Shown: positions 1 through 11,624 of the stretch, piece by piece
How the letters are laid out: each line of letters starts with the position of its first letter
Numbering within the stretch: the stretch's first letter is position 1
Source: Platerodrilus igneus
Lineage: Eukaryota; Arthropoda; Insecta; Coleoptera; Lycidae
Direction of reading: 5' to 3'
Assembly (NCBI GenBank): GCA_036346225.1
Contig: JARFIW010001469.1
Coordinates: 8,526,001-8,590,000 of the forward strand
Length of the DNA stretch: 64,000 nucleotides
Notes under the pieces: generated by a model
Seen by the model: the letters and a program-made list of their open reading frames with translations, nothing else
Databases searched by the model: none
What the model was told of the DNA's origin: nothing
Made by a program: the position numbers and the translations under genes

Positions 1-2592
1 TTTCTAGCATATTTCATCGATGAACTTGCGGCTTCAATATATAAAAACACTATCAAGTTAAACCTGAAAGATAGAACAACACAGTTAAATTATCAATGAG
101 AGAACACCATTTCTGTTCTCATAATACTTTTGTTATATATCAGAATATTAGACAAATCCAAAAGAACTACATTTTAATAATACGCTAGATAGGTTTTGGG
201 CCTTTGGGAGCTTCTTTTAAAAAACATTTATTTCCAAAAACACTAGTATAAAATTTATTTAATACAGTAATTACAAAATTGGTTTATTTCTTCTATAACA
301 AATTGTACGTTATGTTCTTAACGTGACTTAATTTAGTTGACGAAAAAATAATCAAAGTTAATATTTTAACAATCAATAATTACCAATGAGTAGCTTGAAC
401 TCCCAACAACGTTAAAGTTATGAAGTTCGAAGACTGACTGGCGATCAGGGGTTCCACAGTATTTATGAAGCCTCTGACCTCACTTCATTTTTTGGGAAAG
501 TGCAGATCTTGCTGTCTGCAGTTTCTCGATACTCATACAATGTCTTATTCTACGTAATTTTAGTTAAGACTGCTTTATTGAAGTTCATTGTTTCTACACC
601 TGCAGTATCAGGTTGCGTCTGGAATACAAAGTAGTCGTTTCTTTTCTTATTTCTGATATGAACTCTGATTAACCTTTAATTATAACTTTTGTTTAATACA
701 ATGTAACATACTATTACTAAGACAAAATAATTATATTTATTCTTATATGTATTTTAATTTGGGGGATATGTAACTCGCTACCTTTTAAAAAAATATCAAA
801 TATATCACTTTAATGGATTTGCAACACCTAACCATTTATCAGATTTTAATATTAATATTTATTACATTTACTGTTCTCACAATAAATGTAAGCTCTTATT
901 TGTGCATTACACCATCACATGAATTTGACTTTCTTAATCTTTTCATTAGTATGCACAATTAGCACAACTTGTTTTAATTTCTGATAATTTTTGTTTCATT
1001 TTTCATTAATTTTCAACAACTTTCTTACATGTCATTCGACTGCAGTAAAGGTAGAGCGTTTCGAGTGCCAGTTATAATGTTCTCGACCATCTCCGAAACT
1101 ATAAGTACTATAAGTACTACAGCAGATGAAAAACCGTCAGCAAAGCTTTTATTCATAAAAAATAGTTGAGCAAATACAAAAATGCCCAAGGAGTAAGTTG
1201 TCCACCAAGTATTGGTATATCTATATCTACGTCTGTTTTCTTAAACAAAAGTCAACAAGAAAGGAAAGTAATAAAGGCTATATTTATTTTCCATCTTCTT
1301 CGCAAATTTATTGCGAAAACATTTAGAGTAATTGGTTATATTATCAATTCTCAGATGGAAGTTGTGAAATGCAAATTAATCGTTTTTATATAACTGAGAT
1401 AAAGCAATTACTATTTATGCTTAAATTGGGGAGATCGATAATTCTACAACGCTGGTATGATGTTGCAGAACTCAATAATACACAGAAAAGGATCCAACTT
1501 GATACGAGAAATGTGTACCCAACAAGCGTTGGGGTTTTATTTGACTAATCAATATGTTTACTTTAGCAACTCGAAGATCCGGTGTGTATAACGTATGTTT
1601 TGATATAAGCTTCTCTGGATATCTAGTTCTATATATTCTGGAAAAACTCGAGTAGTATTTTCAAACATAAGAAAAATTCTAAAAGTGTAAACTGTGTTAG
1701 TCTTTTACACAAAAATAACCTTAAGCAGAAGCAAACGTGAAATTAACGAACACAACTCGGCAGACAAGGACTAGGGCAGATTATGGTGAAATAAATTAAT
1801 TTTCTAAAATTTCCGTTAAACTGAAAACCTCCAATCGTCTATATAACCGGAAATACATTGCAACGAATTCTCTAATTGTTCTTTATTTCCCATAATAACA
1901 GTTCGTTATTATCAACTAACGGCAGTTTATTTCCAGCTAATCGCTAACAGTATAAGTATTACCTTCTTTAAAGCCACAATACATTCGATGCACTTATAAT
2001 TAAATGTTGATTTATATCGATCACTACAATAAATTACATCACAGAACTTTTTATTTTTAACGCTGTTACTACTAATTTATTTCAAATCACAACTTTATAG
2101 ATCGAGAACGTATTAGAATTATGCCAATAGCATCTAAAGGTTCCTATTGTAAGCTTAATAAAATAAACTGACAATCAGGTCCATCTGAAAATGTCACGCT
2201 ACAGGCTGGCTATCAATTATTCTTTGTTACAGATGCTTCTTCTACGAGCTGTATTATTCTGGTCAAGGGTAGACTAACTGACATCACATTACGCTTCACC
2301 ACTCTTAAAGCGCTTTGTCCCAGAACACACTCTGACCCAGACGTTGGAAATCCCTGTGGCGGTAGCAACAGGTGGTACCATTTCTACAGTTCCCGTGTTG
2401 AAGGAAGTATTCAACGCGTTTTATACTAGGCGTCGTATCATTTGGATTGTAATTACACACCAAGATGTGGACTCCCAACTTTCTGGAAGTAGTTTTAGCA
2501 TATTTCGAATCGTCCCCCAGTCCAACCCATCGAGTCCACAATCGATTGTGGGTATGGCCAACTTCATATCTTCAAATTTGATAATCTGGCGC
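1..2592. other. AT-rich DNA with no recognisable gene
   Basis: I see no coding region with family-like motifs, no exon flanked by convincing splice sites and no structured repeat here. Short open frames, such as one at 1166-1393, have low-complexity AT-driven composition and match nothing I know. Upstream neurobeachin exons could lie in this region but I did not find the expected motifs. Confidence 0.6.
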
Positions 2593-2600
2593 TTGAGGTT

Positions 2601-2897
2601 CCTACATTTTATTTTCTAATGCTGCACCCGAAGATACTACATTGGCCAGGAGTTTTTAATCTGGAAATTTCGAATTTTCCCGAACCCTTGTTATTCCTAG
2701 CACAGGAGGGGTATTTAACGTGCGTGACAACACCCACACATGGGACCTACATTTTACCGTTCATCTGAACGAAGGCGTATTTTTGTGAAAAAATGCTCGC
2801 CTAACCTTTTCCAAGCGGTCTGTTTCAGGAATCGAACCCGTAACCATAGACTTAGTAGTCACACGCAAACCAACTAAGTCACGGAGCCACCTGGCTT
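2601..2897 (-). mobile_element. tRNA-derived SINE, copy 1
   Basis: On the - strand this begins with a tRNA-like head containing an A-box-like stretch (GTGACTTAGTTGG) and a B box (GGTTCGATTCC). A central part contains a CACGTTAAA block, and the 3' part has the CCAATG...CATTAG hairpin with a TTCG loop followed by a short AT-rich tail. The sequence ttgaggtt occurs at 2593-2600 and 2898-2905 and is a plausible short target duplication. It is an old copy with many substitutions relative to those at 15524 and 51400. Confidence 0.85.
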
Positions 2898-3838
2898 TTG
2901 AGGTTCACTAACGCTTTCAACAGATCCCGATACTGCAGTTTATCAGAAGGCCATTGCTTAGTCACCAGGTAATACGTGCCACGCTATCGGTCCTTTAGCC
3001 GTTTGGTCTTTCCAACCTCTGGTTGTTGTCGGCGAAGTTGAACAAGACCACCAAGTTTATGTTTAAACACTCGAGCAAGTCCTCGGGACGTATCACGATC
3101 CACAGCTACACAATGTGCCAGGGAATATTTCGATGAAACATCGAATAGATCACCTTGAATCTCTTCCGTGGCCCCAAACCTCGCTTTGCATGTGCTACTG
3201 TACAGAGACCTTTGTTCACTTTAAAGAGCGTAGCTGTTTGTTCGTCTTACTGCTTGCTGTTCCTGGGCATCACCAGCGTCATCACTGTAGCAGAGTAATA
3301 GCGCTTAAAGTGCACTACTACCGTTCTACCCTTTGACAGCTTACGAATTCATTATACCACATCGTTCATCACTTTTATAACTTCGTATAGACCCTCGTAA
3401 TGTTTTTGCAACTTTGATGACATTCCACACGTCCCGTCTGGGATTGTATAGTCAGACGTGGTCACTTTCTTAAAAACCACATTCCTGCGCCATGGTGTTG
3501 TCTGGTTTACATCCAGTCTCTTGCGATCTGGATATTATTCCTAACGTCACCATGAATGCCATGCATCTAACGCTTGAGTTTCTCGACGTAGCTCTCACCC
3601 ACGACATCTTATCCGGGTTTACACCCAAACTCAAGCTCACTTGGCAGACGTATCTCGGATCCAAGTAAAGCAAATGCTGGTGTCTGTCCAGTGCTCTCAT
3701 GGATCGAAGATTGAAAAATAAATGTAAATATTGGTTCTGGTCTCTTTGATGTTAGAAGACTACCGTGGAAAAGTACTTGCCCAAGGTGCCGTTCATGCGG
3801 TCTATCATAGCATGTGATTGTGAATGTAATAACGCTGT

Positions 3839-4039
3839 TTAGGTCTTTTTCATCCCCGGCAACCGAACATTTGTTTTTATTAACGCTGGCTCAAAATTTC
3901 TACCAGGATCACCGTGCAACTCCATAAATCTAAAACTCCAGAACAGCTTCTTCACTAACACGTTAGCGTCGGTTGAATCTTCTTGGTTTGGAAAAGCATA
4001 CGCTTTGGCCCACTTCATAAAATAATCCATGGCCATCAA
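3839..4039 (-). pseudogene. gypsy integrase core fragment
   Basis: The frame reads AMDYFMKWAKAYAFPNQEDST and then ELHGDPGRNFEPALI. These are the two blocks around the first and second catalytic aspartates of a Ty3/gypsy integrase (DYFTKW and HSDQGRNFES in intact relatives). The second aspartate is present in HGDPGRNFE. A frameshifted continuation at 3470-3700 resembles the region after the DDE core. Confidence 0.8.
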
Positions 4040-4348
4040 GATGTACTTATTCCTGAAGTCGCAATCATTCCGGCAATATCGATTGCCATCCTTTCAAAGG
4101 ACTTTTCACAGTGTATTACTTAATTGAAGCTTTCCGATTTACCAATAGTGCACACAGCTGACACTTATGGCACCACTTTTTGACATCCTCCCTACAGTCT
4201 GCCCAGTATTCTTTCTTGGTCTCTCTCCAGTGTCATACCAAGGTCCCATTATGTTGATGTCCTAATACCTCAGATGCCCGCCGTTAAGAAACCACCACCT
4301 GAAGCGTACTCAGATCAAACTTTATTTTCTAAAGATCTCACCAAAACC

Positions 4349-4648
4349 CTATTCTCTACTCACTAAATCCCATTGTGCCCAGTACAACTTCAGGGTGCTA
4401 CTCAACGGACGTTCTCCTGTGGCTTTCCAATACAATATCTTACCTAGTCTTGTAATTCTCTTGTTCATTTTGGACCTATAAGGGGTAGGAATCGTCATTG
4501 ATCGCGTTAGTCCGACCAGATATGGTTTGTAGCAGCAATAGCTGCACCCTTCGGGAAAAGGCCGTTTCAAAAGCGCATCCGCATTGCGATGCCTTGCACC
4601 AGCATGGTGTTCCGTGTTGAAGTATACTGCCGTAGCCCTTCTATCCAT
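4349..4648 (-). pseudogene. gypsy RNase H end and linker fragment
   Basis: The segment EHHAGARHRNADALLKRPFPEGC matches the conserved end of the gypsy RNase H domain (H-x-G-x-x-H-x-N-A-D-x-L-S-R-R-P), followed by the short cysteine-containing linker that leads into integrase. It sits between the RT and integrase fragments, as expected for pol order. Confidence 0.8.
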
Positions 4649-4998
4649 ACTGTGACTTGCTGTTCGGGATTTCTAAACTGTAAAAGTCACTTCAGGGTGG
4701 CGTGGTTGGTTTTTCGGTGGAATCCTTACTTAGCAGGCGATACTTCGTCGGGCTCAGCTTCAGATTGTCTTTCTTCAGTCCTCAAAACACTTATATTTCC
4801 CAAGTGCTTTCCAAGCGATTTCCCAATCACGTCCAAATATACGGGGCACGTTTTTTACGACAGCCCGCGCAGGGTATTATTTATTAAACACTCGAAGGTG
4901 GCAGGAGCGTTGCAGAGCCTAAATAGTATACTGTAAATTGTCATTAGCCAGTACCAATAGTGAAAGCAGTCTTTCCTCTTTAAATCCAAGGTTAAGAA

Positions 4999-5241
4999 CT
5001 ATCGCGACCCTGAAAGTATATTTAGGGTGTTGTCAATCCTTAGAAGTGGGTAGCTACACTTTTTGGTAATGCCATTTAATCGTCTGTAGTTCTTATAAAA
5101 TCTTATCGAACTGTTCCTCTTCTTTACAAGCACAACAAGTGAAGGACTATCAGAGTGTTCAGTTAATCCTTGTCCCTCTATATCCCTAATCATATTATCG
5201 GCTTTCTCGCGTTTGGCAATAGTAGTCTTCTCGGATGCCAT
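4999..5241 (-). pseudogene. gypsy reverse transcriptase, N-terminal fragment
   Basis: An 80-codon frame has the Ty3/gypsy RT opening: an EHSDSPSLVVLVKKR stretch, then IRFYKNYRRLNGITKK (normally IRFCVDYRRLN) and YPLLRIDNTLNILSGS. The LVKK and YRRLN motifs that shape the nucleotide-binding fingers are recognisable. The frame is lost just before the part that would carry the first catalytic aspartates. Confidence 0.85.
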
Positions 5242-5516
5242 TTTATTGGCCGAGCATTTTCTGTACCGATCCTATGCTTGACTACTACAGTTTCCCAAGT
5301 CGGCCGCTGTCGACCGCGAACACTTCCGAGATGCGTCGGATCAAGTTTTTAACTTGCCAGTTATTCAAGATGGTTTCGTCAACTGGTTCAATAATTTCGC
5401 GGAGCACGCTTTAGTGGGTAGTTTTATCTCAACGTTGACGCGGCTCGCCTCATGAACAACTAAAGAACACCACCCAACCGTTGCATTCTTCTTCAATGCG
5501 AGGTCGTTGTTATTGG

Positions 5517-5589
5517 TAAGTTTGTTTCTTTAATTGTGGTCGTCGAAAGAATCGTGTACAGTACTCGTTCCGAAAGTGCCATTTCACAC
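5517..5589. repeat. 73-bp direct repeat, left copy
   Basis: This is almost identical (2 differences by eye) to 6131-6203, in the same orientation, with start-to-start spacing of 614 bp. It begins TAAGTTTGTTTC and ends CCATTTCACAC. Nothing in the unit looks coding. The interval between the copies contains no recognisable gene. Confidence 0.8.
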
Positions 5590-6130
5590 ATTTTGATGAG
5601 ACGGTACCGTGAGGTTCTAAATTGCTAAAATGTCGGAACTTCCTCTGCGCAGTTTTCAAACTATAGAACGTTTTTATGGGTAATGCACGCAGTTGCCCAC
5701 CGATGCAATGACAAAGTGTCTACTTGTTCAAAGTCACTGTCCCACAGTACTGCCACTTTTTCATGGCTGCCACTACGCATTTCAAAAATTCCCGTTATTA
5801 TGTGTCACCCGTTACATCGCAAATTATTTTTTCCGACGACCACGTATAAAAACTCAGATTGCACACTACTTATTTATTTAGAAAGTGACCTTTATCACTC
5901 TAGAGTGCGAAAGTAAACATCACTGTAGTGTTGAAATAATTTTCAACTTTAGAGTGATATGATGTATGAGATATTAGTATATTAATTGCCTAGACGACTC
6001 AACGTGTCCAATGTCAAAAACTCGATGTAGGTTTTGTTCGACATTATTACTAGACGATCGCACGACCTTGCATCAAGGTAAGATATTCAAGGGAAAGAGC
6101 AACAGTGTACGTTTATTTAAAATACTTTTC

Positions 6131-6203
6131 TAAGTTTGTTTCTTTAATTGTGGTCGTCGAAAAAATCGTGTACAGTACTCGATCCGAAAGTGCCATTTCA
6201 CAC
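6131..6203. repeat. 73-bp direct repeat, right copy
   Basis: This is the second copy of the repeat at 5517-5589. It ends 11 bp before the start of the open frame of the protein disulfide isomerase piece. The pair could be short terminal repeats of an unknown element or the product of local duplication. Confidence 0.8.
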
Positions 6204-6214
6204 TCTCCTGCCCG

Positions 6215-7162
6215 TTGAAATGGGTTACTTTCCACACTAATAATGTATATACTATTAATTCATTAAATATTGTTTTGCCGTTTGCATTAGTTTTGAAACA
6301 TTTGGGAAATTTTTTCTTCTTTTTCAAATCTCACATAATCCAAAGTTTTGTTACATCAGAGTCGCTTCCGAACCTCGTAGAATTCAATCATGAAACGGCA
6401 CCTAAGATCTTTGGAGGTGAAATTAAGAGCCATTTACTCATCTTTGTATCTAAAAGTGATGACAAAACCAGTGCTATTGTATCTGCTGCTCATTCTGTCT
6501 CTAAACCTTACAAATCTAAAATTTTGTTTGTTACAATCGATGTAGAGGAGGAAGACCACCAGCGAATTTTAGAATTCTTTGGAATTAAAAAAGAAGAGGT
6601 TTCCACTGCACGTATTATTAAACTTGAGGAAGAAATGTCAAAATTCAAACCTGAATCGTCAGAACTTGATGCTGAAAACATAACTACATTTGTAGATAAG
6701 TTCTTAAAAAGTGAGCTTAAACAACATTTATTAAGTCAAGAACTTCCTGAAGATTGGAATAAACAACCCGTGCGTGTTCTTGTTGCAAGCAATTTCGATG
6801 AAGTTGTATTAGATAAATCCAAGGACGTCCTTGTAGAATTTTATGCTCCATGGTGTGGTCATTGTAAACAGTTGGTCCCTATTTATGAAAAAGTTGTAGA
6901 GCATTTTGAAAGTAATGTTGATGTTGTTATTGCTAAAATTGATTCCACAGCAAATGAACTCGAACATACTCGTATTACAAGCTTCCCTACAATTAAACTA
7001 TACAAGAAAGAAGACAACAAAGTTATTGATTACAATGGTCCTAGGACTTTTGAAAGGTTATCTAAGTTTGTAGAGTCAGGTGGTGTTGAGGATGTTGCAG
7101 CAGAAGAGCCAGTTGAAGAAGAGACTGAAGATGATGATACTGCACGGCGAGATGAATTGTAA
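6215..7162 (+). CDS. protein disulfide isomerase, C-terminal b'-a' part
   Basis: Protein disulfide isomerase forms and shuffles disulfides in the ER lumen. The frame of 315 codons resembles insect/vertebrate PDI from about residue 49 ([19 protein letters not shown]) to the end: b' domain, the SQELPEDW linker, then the a' thioredoxin domain with [13 protein letters not shown] (active-site CGHC), the SFPTIK cis-proline loop, an acidic tail and a terminal RDEL instead of the usual KDEL. The a and b domains are missing. Residues 1-48 look like translated flank. Homology begins at 6360, right after TTTTGTTACATCAG, which reads as a splice acceptor, so this could be the last exon of a PDI gene. No upstream PDI exon was seen, and a 5'-truncated retrocopy is equally possible. 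No frame break occurs over 268 codons. Confidence 0.8.
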   Translation: MKWVTFHTNNVYTINSLNIVLPFALVLKHLGNFFFFFKSHIIQSFVTSESLPNLVEFNHETAPKIFGGEIKSHLLIFVSKSDDKTSAIVSAAHSVSKPYKSKILFVTIDVEEEDHQRILEFFGIKKEEVSTARIIKLEEEMSKFKPESSELDAENITTFVDKFLKSELKQHLLSQELPEDWNKQPVRVLVASNFDEVVLDKSKDVLVEFYAPWCGHCKQLVPIYEKVVEHFESNVDVVIAKIDSTANELEHTRITSFPTIKLYKKEDNKVIDYNGPRTFERLSKFVESGGVEDVAAEEPVEEETEDDDTARRDEL

Positions 7163-7234
7163 TTGTAGTACTGACATATTTTTGTTCGTTTTCTTTTCAG
7201 ATTAATTGTTTTCACATTTCTGTATACTAAATCT

Positions 7235-7240
7235 AATAAA
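7235..7240 (+). terminator. AATAAA polyadenylation signal of the PDI piece
   Basis: An AATAAA hexamer lies 73 bp after the PDI stop codon. No poly(A) tract follows within the next 60 bp. That is mildly against a recent retrocopy, or the tail has decayed. Confidence 0.5.
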
Positions 7241-7528
7241 TCCAATATTAAACCTTAATTTCCTGGCAAAGTTGGCACGTCTATCTGTATAGAGACTTTA
7301 AATGTTTTTAGGTACTTATGTCATTCCTTCTTTGTACTGTATTGTAAAGTTGAGGTAGCAGATAGATGGAAAATATATTTAGAAGATTTATTTAAGGAAG
7401 ACGATATGGTTGAGTTAGAGAACAACCAAGAAGAGGATATAGAAATAGCGTTCTCAATATTAAGAGAGGAACTTGATAGAGCTGTTAGGGATCTTTAACT
7501 ATATAAAGCGCCTAGGATAGACGATTTA

Positions 7529-7808
7529 GCCTTACATGTGATTTTACAATGCTCCACCCGAAGGTACTACATTGGCCAGGAAGCGAGTTTTTTTTACCTG
7601 GAAAATTTTGAATTTTGCCGAACCCTTGCTGTTCCAAGCAAGGTAGGGATCTTTAACGTGCGTGACAACACTCACACACGGGACTTCCATTTTACCTCTT
7701 ATCCGAACGAGGGTGTATTTTTGTGAAAAACTCTCGCCTAACATTTTTCAAGCGGACCGTGTCGGGATTCGAACCCGGGACCACATACCACTACGCCACG
7801 GAGCCGCC
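7529..7808 (-). mobile_element. tRNA-derived SINE, copy 2, inside LINE-C
   Basis: On the - strand it has an A-box-like GTGGCGTAGTGG, B box GGTTCGAATCC, the CACGTTAAAGATCCC core and the CCAATG...CATTG hairpin with a TTCG loop. The flanks carry an exact 11-bp target duplication, tagacgattta (7518-7528 and 7809-7819). Removing the SINE and one repeat rejoins the LINE-C reading across KAPRIDDL|PAEL. This is a clean insertion. Confidence 0.93.
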
Positions 7809-9150
7809 TAGACGATTTACCCGCAGAATTAATAAAATTTGCAAGTCAGAAAACTTTAGACAGATTATATGAATTAGTAAAAGTAATATATTACGCAGGT
7901 AAGGTCTGAGGTCCCAATAGATTTCGAAAAAAAATATTATTATCCCAATCCCAAAAGAGTCAGGAGCTGATAGATGTAAGAATTTTAGAATGGTTAGTTT
8001 AACCTCCCACGCTTCCAAAACACTAACAATAGTAATTAAAAATAGAGTAGAAGCTTTGACAGAATTTAGGCTAAGACCAATATGGTTTTCGTAAAGACAG
8101 AGGGACTAGAGAACCGATACTAATGATTAAGGTAATTATCGAAAAAAGGTTACAAAAAACTAAAGACTCATTTTGCGTTTGTAGATTTAGAAACAGCATT
8201 TGATAGGGTTAATTGGATTGATATGTTCAGGGTATTTCAGGGGATTTGATGAAATAGAAAAGGAAGCTAAGATTAGAAAAGCTGTTAGACATGGCTGTAT
8301 ACTATTTTCCTTGATTTTTAATATTTATATTAAGGAAGCTTTAAACTTAGCGAGAAAGAGAGAGAAAAGAGATGGGTAATTAATGTACAGGGACAGAAAA
8401 TAGACATATTACGTTTTGCAGATGATATAGCCATTATAGCAGAGTCTAGAAAAGAGTTAGGAGAGTTTTTAAATATTTTAGATGAGATACTACAGAGTAA
8501 CTATAGTATGAGAATTGACTCAGGAAAGACAAAGATAATGACAAGTGAGTTACAGCTTAGTTCTAAACCAAAATTAAAAATTGTAATACCGAGTTAGAGG
8601 AGGTAGATGAATTTTGCTATTTAGGTAGTATAATTACAAAGGACGGACGCAGCAGAAGGGATATAGTAGCTAGAATAGCTCAAGCTAAAAAAATGTTTCT
8701 AAAAAAGAAAAACTGACTAATAGCTAATAGTATTAGTTTAGATAATAGAAAAAGTTTGTTAAAGTCGTACGTATGGAGCGTTCTATTATACGGTAGTGAG
8801 ACTTGGACAATTAAAGAGGTAGATAAGAAAAAGATAGAAGCTTTTAAAACTTGGTGTTATAGGAGCATGATAAAGATTAGTTGGACAGATAGAGTAACAA
8901 ATGAGGAAGTTTATAGAAGGATAGATGAGAAACCCTGTATGTGAAAACAATTAAAGGTCAGTAGGGATAGAATGATTGGGCACCGGTTAAGACATGAGGG
9001 ACTATTTAGTTAGGTCTTAGATTATACATAAGAGTAGGAAGACCTAGACAAAGCTATATTAGTCAAATTATTAGAGATTTAGGTTGTGAAGGGTATGTAG
9101 ACCTTTTTAGACTAGCTCAGAATGGAAAAGAATTAAGAGCTGCGTCAAAC

Positions 9151-9168
9151 CGACCTTAAGTAAGGTCG
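9151..9168 (+). other. LINE-C 3' terminal hairpin
   Basis: CGACCTTAAGTAAGGTCG is a near-perfect palindrome at the end of LINE-C. The same structure recurs at 9564-9582 and 55221-55238, always followed within a few bases by an AAAACAAAA-type tail. That position suggests an RNA structure recognised when reverse transcription starts. Confidence 0.7.
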
Positions 9169-9389
9169 AAAACAAAACAAAATAAACAAATAAAAATTAG
9201 TTAACTAAATGTCACCATGACATAACACAATTAGCTAGCGGTCTGGCACGTTGACAGCGATTCGCTGCTTAAGCCTTACCATAACATATTATTTAACACT
9301 TTTCCTTTGTTGGAGGAGATAACCAGGTAATATTTCATTTCCTTATAAATGGGAATCATGTAAACATGTTGGAGTTCTTTAACAACCAT

Positions 9390-9600
9390 CAGGTTGCTAA
9401 TATCTATGTAGAGCCAGGTAGATAAGAAAAAGATAGAAGAGTATAAGAAGACCTAGACCAAGCTAGCTGTATTAGTCAAATTATTAAAATTTTAGGTTGT
9501 GAAGGGTATGTAGAACTTTTTAAATTAGCACAGAATAGAAAAGAAGTCAGAGGTGCCTCAAACCGACCTTAAAGTAAGGTCGATAACAAAATGATGATGA
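9390..9600 (+). mobile_element. LINE-C 3' fragment, internally deleted
   Basis: It contains a piece of the LINE-C C-terminal domain (GTAGATAAGAAAAAGATAGAAG) joined directly to the element's last about 150 bp. The hairpin at 9564-9582 and an ATGATGATGA tail follow. The fragment is a short, deleted relative of the element that ends 208 bp upstream. Confidence 0.75.
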
Positions 9601-11068
9601 CTGTATTGTTACTCATTGGAATTCTTATAATATCGAAAGATGGTTAATGCAATACAGTAGGTATTACCTTACTTACAGCTGGCAGCCCAAATTCTTCAAT
9701 CAACCCCGTACTACCGTGTGTGGTTTTTGTTCCTCATTTTTCTTACCTGCATGTCATGTTTGCCTTATTTAGAGTACTGTGGAATTCTTATGCACTGCGC
9801 TAAACTACTAGATATTGGTTTTTAAATTGAAAGTCAATAAGTACATGAATTTGAATTTGTTTAAAATCAAGGACGATCTGAAAACTAAGTATCTGAATCT
9901 ACTTTCATTACCATTCACCATTAGTTTGAAGTTTTCCATAGAATAAAGCATGCATTCTGTTCTGCATTATTACTTCAGTAGATTCAATTTTCAAGTAATT
10001 TCAATTATCGCATCTCTTGTTAAATAGAATTTACGTTAAGCTTGCAATTCTCTTAACAGCAAATTGCATTAGGATTTAATATGCAAAATTTAATCGAACG
10101 CACAGAATTTTAGGTTGAAGGGTAATGGTTGCTTTAATTAAGGTTAACTCAATTTTCCCCCAAATTAAATCAGAATGAATAAATAGGTAATGATGTGCAA
10201 TGGGATTTGTCGGTCCCGGTCGGTATCTAGACTTGCAAATTAATGTTAACATCGCCCTTTCATTATCTAAAACAAAATATTATTACTTATTCATGCTGTG
10301 CTAGTACCATGCTCCAAAAAGCAGTTCAAGAGAGTGATTGGATAAATTGGTCCATTACGGTCTACACAAACACAAACACGATTATCATTAAGCTACTATT
10401 GACATGTTTTATACACGCTTACATAAATTGTTAATCAAGAGTTTATTAAAGCCCTGCCAGTGTCGCAAAGTTAAATTTTTTTGGCTTTTTACGATGATCT
10501 TATGCGGGCAAGTCCTGGTATTCTAGGGCCACTACTTGACCATGGATTATTAACTCCAATCCCCCCGCATCAGTTGACCGCTCCCAAGACAATAAAACTT
10601 CTACCAAGTTTTAAGTTTGTGACGTACATTGCACGACTATAATGAGATGATAGATACGTCTAATAGCAGTGTGCGGATCAATGGGTGTTTCATACTAATA
10701 AATTTATGTATAAAAATCACTTACATTTTTCACCATTACTTGTCTGAGTGAACTGTATTCCAATTATACCATTACACATAGGGCGGCCCTGTACTTCCTT
10801 AAATTGTTCACAACAATTGACACTACCGCACCAAACCACTGTTAATGTTAAAATACCGGCTTTATCGACCATACGAGTAAGTCAGCAGACACGTGCGAAC
10901 AGTTCCAAAGTTTGTTTACAACTGCCTATTTTACAAGGAAAACAGGCGAAGGTAGAAATTAGGATTATATTAATAAGGCATTTATGAATGCGCTTAACAC
11001 ACCGCCCACCAAAATAAGAATAAAATAGCTTATTTTCTAAATTGATTGTACTATTTACAATAAAAACC
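9601..11068. other. AT-rich DNA with no recognisable gene
   Basis: No family-like protein motifs, exons or structured repeats were recognised. Open frames at 10243-10434 and 10748-10987 have no recognisable features. Confidence 0.55.
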
Positions 11069-11624
11069 AAAAAATTAATCATCATCATTAGGCTTCAGTC
11101 CTGGAACTGGTTAGACGCGTACCATCATTGTTTCCTATTCTGAACTAACCTACAGATTTCCCTGAAATTTGCACAGTCTGCATCTATCACTATCTGATCT
11201 AGGTCTACATCTACCTTTTTTTTCCTATCTCTGCTTGTAATATATCCCATACTATTCCCCAAAAATGCCTTAGAACGTATTCCGCCCTTCTATTTCTCTT
11301 TTTCCCCAGATATCCTTGTTCCCCTTCTATTTCTATAACCTATTTGTTATTATCTTTGTCTGTTTGTGCTATCGTCCTCATACATCTGAAGCACAGAATT
11401 TCAAAATGCTGCTACCGTTTTTCTGTCTGCGTTTCAGACTGCCCGTATTTCATAGGGATACTGTGCTGTGCTCCACACATATGCTTTCAACAGTTTTCTT
11501 CTTGTTCTATGTTTATTGTCTTTCCTCATAGGCGCTGTTCTTTCTTGTTAGATGCAGTTCGGTCACCTTCTATTGTTTTACAGTTATATACCCTATTTCT
11601 CCGACCTTCAGTGGTTGTGAAGGG

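Larger units (their letters stand above)
3300..5345 (-). mobile_element. decayed Ty3/gypsy LTR retrotransposon, pol region
   Basis: Read on the - strand from 5345 down, the pol domains come in the usual Ty3/gypsy order: reverse transcriptase start, RNase H end, integrase core, integrase C-terminal part. All are broken by frameshifts and stops. No gag, protease or LTR could be matched to it. The element is a fossil and cannot encode a working polyprotein. Opposite-strand open frames in this interval are shadows. Confidence 0.8.
7346..9182 (+). mobile_element. LINE-C, decayed non-LTR retrotransposon
   Basis: Read on + with several frame breaks: KAPRIDDL/PAELIKFASQ before the RT, then QYGFRKDRGTREP at about 8080, LRFADDIAII at about 8410 (catalytic FADD, the YxDD equivalent), and the C-terminal domain SYVWSVLLYGSETWTIKEVDKKKIEAFKTWCYRSMIKISW at 8756-8944. 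It ends in a CGACCTTAAGTAAGGTCG hairpin and an A-rich tail. The domain style is that of insect endonuclease-RT elements of the RTE type (inference). The 5' part and endonuclease are missing. Confidence 0.85.

Noticed and set aside
7730..7808. tRNA-like B boxes at several places (7.77, 11.89, 15.58, 33.23, 55.73 and 63.37 kb)
   Set aside because: They look like tRNA gene pieces, but each is followed by the same SINE body and terminal hairpin, and none folds into a complete cloverleaf.
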